Shown here: piece after piece, positions 63,957 to 64,000 of the stretch
Numbering within the stretch: the stretch's first letter is position 1
Layout: each line of letters opens with the position of its first letter
Assembly: GCA_034769895.1 (NCBI GenBank)
Contig: CM068373.1
Span: 285,357,379-285,421,378 of the forward strand
Reading direction: 5' to 3'
Origin: Magicicada septendecula
Lineage: Eukaryota > Arthropoda > Insecta > Hemiptera > Cicadidae
DNA: 64,000 nucleotides
Notes under the pieces: model-generated
Database searches by the model: none
The model's input: only the letters and a program-made list of their open reading frames with translations
Told to the model about the DNA's origin: nothing
Program-made: the position numbers and the translations under genes

Positions 63957-64000
63957 TTACCTGCCTTTTTATTGCCATATTAAATGAAAAATATTATATT

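Overview
The window looks like a repeat-dense, AT-rich arthropod genome segment, most likely from an insect. It holds Ty3/Gypsy, BEL/Pao, Penelope-like, piggyBac-like and mariner sequences, and one LTR promoter has a TATA box plus a TCAGTT initiator. I found no cellular gene, tRNA or rRNA that I can support. Nearly everything interpretable is mobile DNA inserted into other mobile DNA. The species cannot be named from this sequence.

Layout, left to right. (1) 1-9394: Gypsy-A, a very young Ty3/Gypsy element with intact gag and pol, joined by a canonical -1 slippery site. The window opens inside its 5' LTR. (2) 9395-18395: a mosaic of older LTR debris. It includes an LTR-like tract ending at 12450 and a minus-strand, gag-like, non-autonomous element (12457-17558) between ~690-bp direct repeats. 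(3) 18396-43691: Gypsy-B, with 2.6-kb LTRs, an intact gag ending in a TTTAAAC slippery site, and a pol that has lost its reverse transcriptase. Its integrase region is split by (4) 24204-38825, a head-to-tail BEL/Pao tandem (LTR-internal-LTR-internal-LTR, coding on the minus strand) with one 5-bp target duplication around the whole array. (5) 43825-47298: a complete 3.5-kb element with LTRs that encodes only Gag and protease (TR-GAG type). (6) About 48560-57320: a decayed second BEL/Pao element, pierced at 49633-53767 by two near-identical Penelope-like copies arranged as a 2-kb-armed inverted repeat. Both copies carry hammerhead-ribozyme motifs at their 3' ends. (7) 57312-64000: a piggyBac-like remnant, T-rich unassigned DNA, a 274-bp hairpin element with a hammerhead-like core and a 14-bp target duplication, a second, older inverted Penelope pair, a mariner transposase tail and a GT microsatellite.

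Order of events that the nesting supports: BEL-B is older than the first Penelope pair; Gypsy-B is older than the BEL tandem inside it. Gypsy-A, Gypsy-B and the TR-GAG element each show the 4-bp target ATAT where the flank is visible. Gypsy-A and the BEL tandem appear youngest, because their LTRs are almost identical.

The least ordinary parts are the Penelope inverted dimers with hammerhead motifs (one overlapping the ORF stop codon), the short hammerhead-bearing hairpin element, the serial primer-binding-site-like motifs inside the Gypsy-B LTR, the BEL tandem, and the two different textbook -1 frameshift heptamers in related Gypsy elements. All comparisons were made by eye. No alignment, folding or database search was run.
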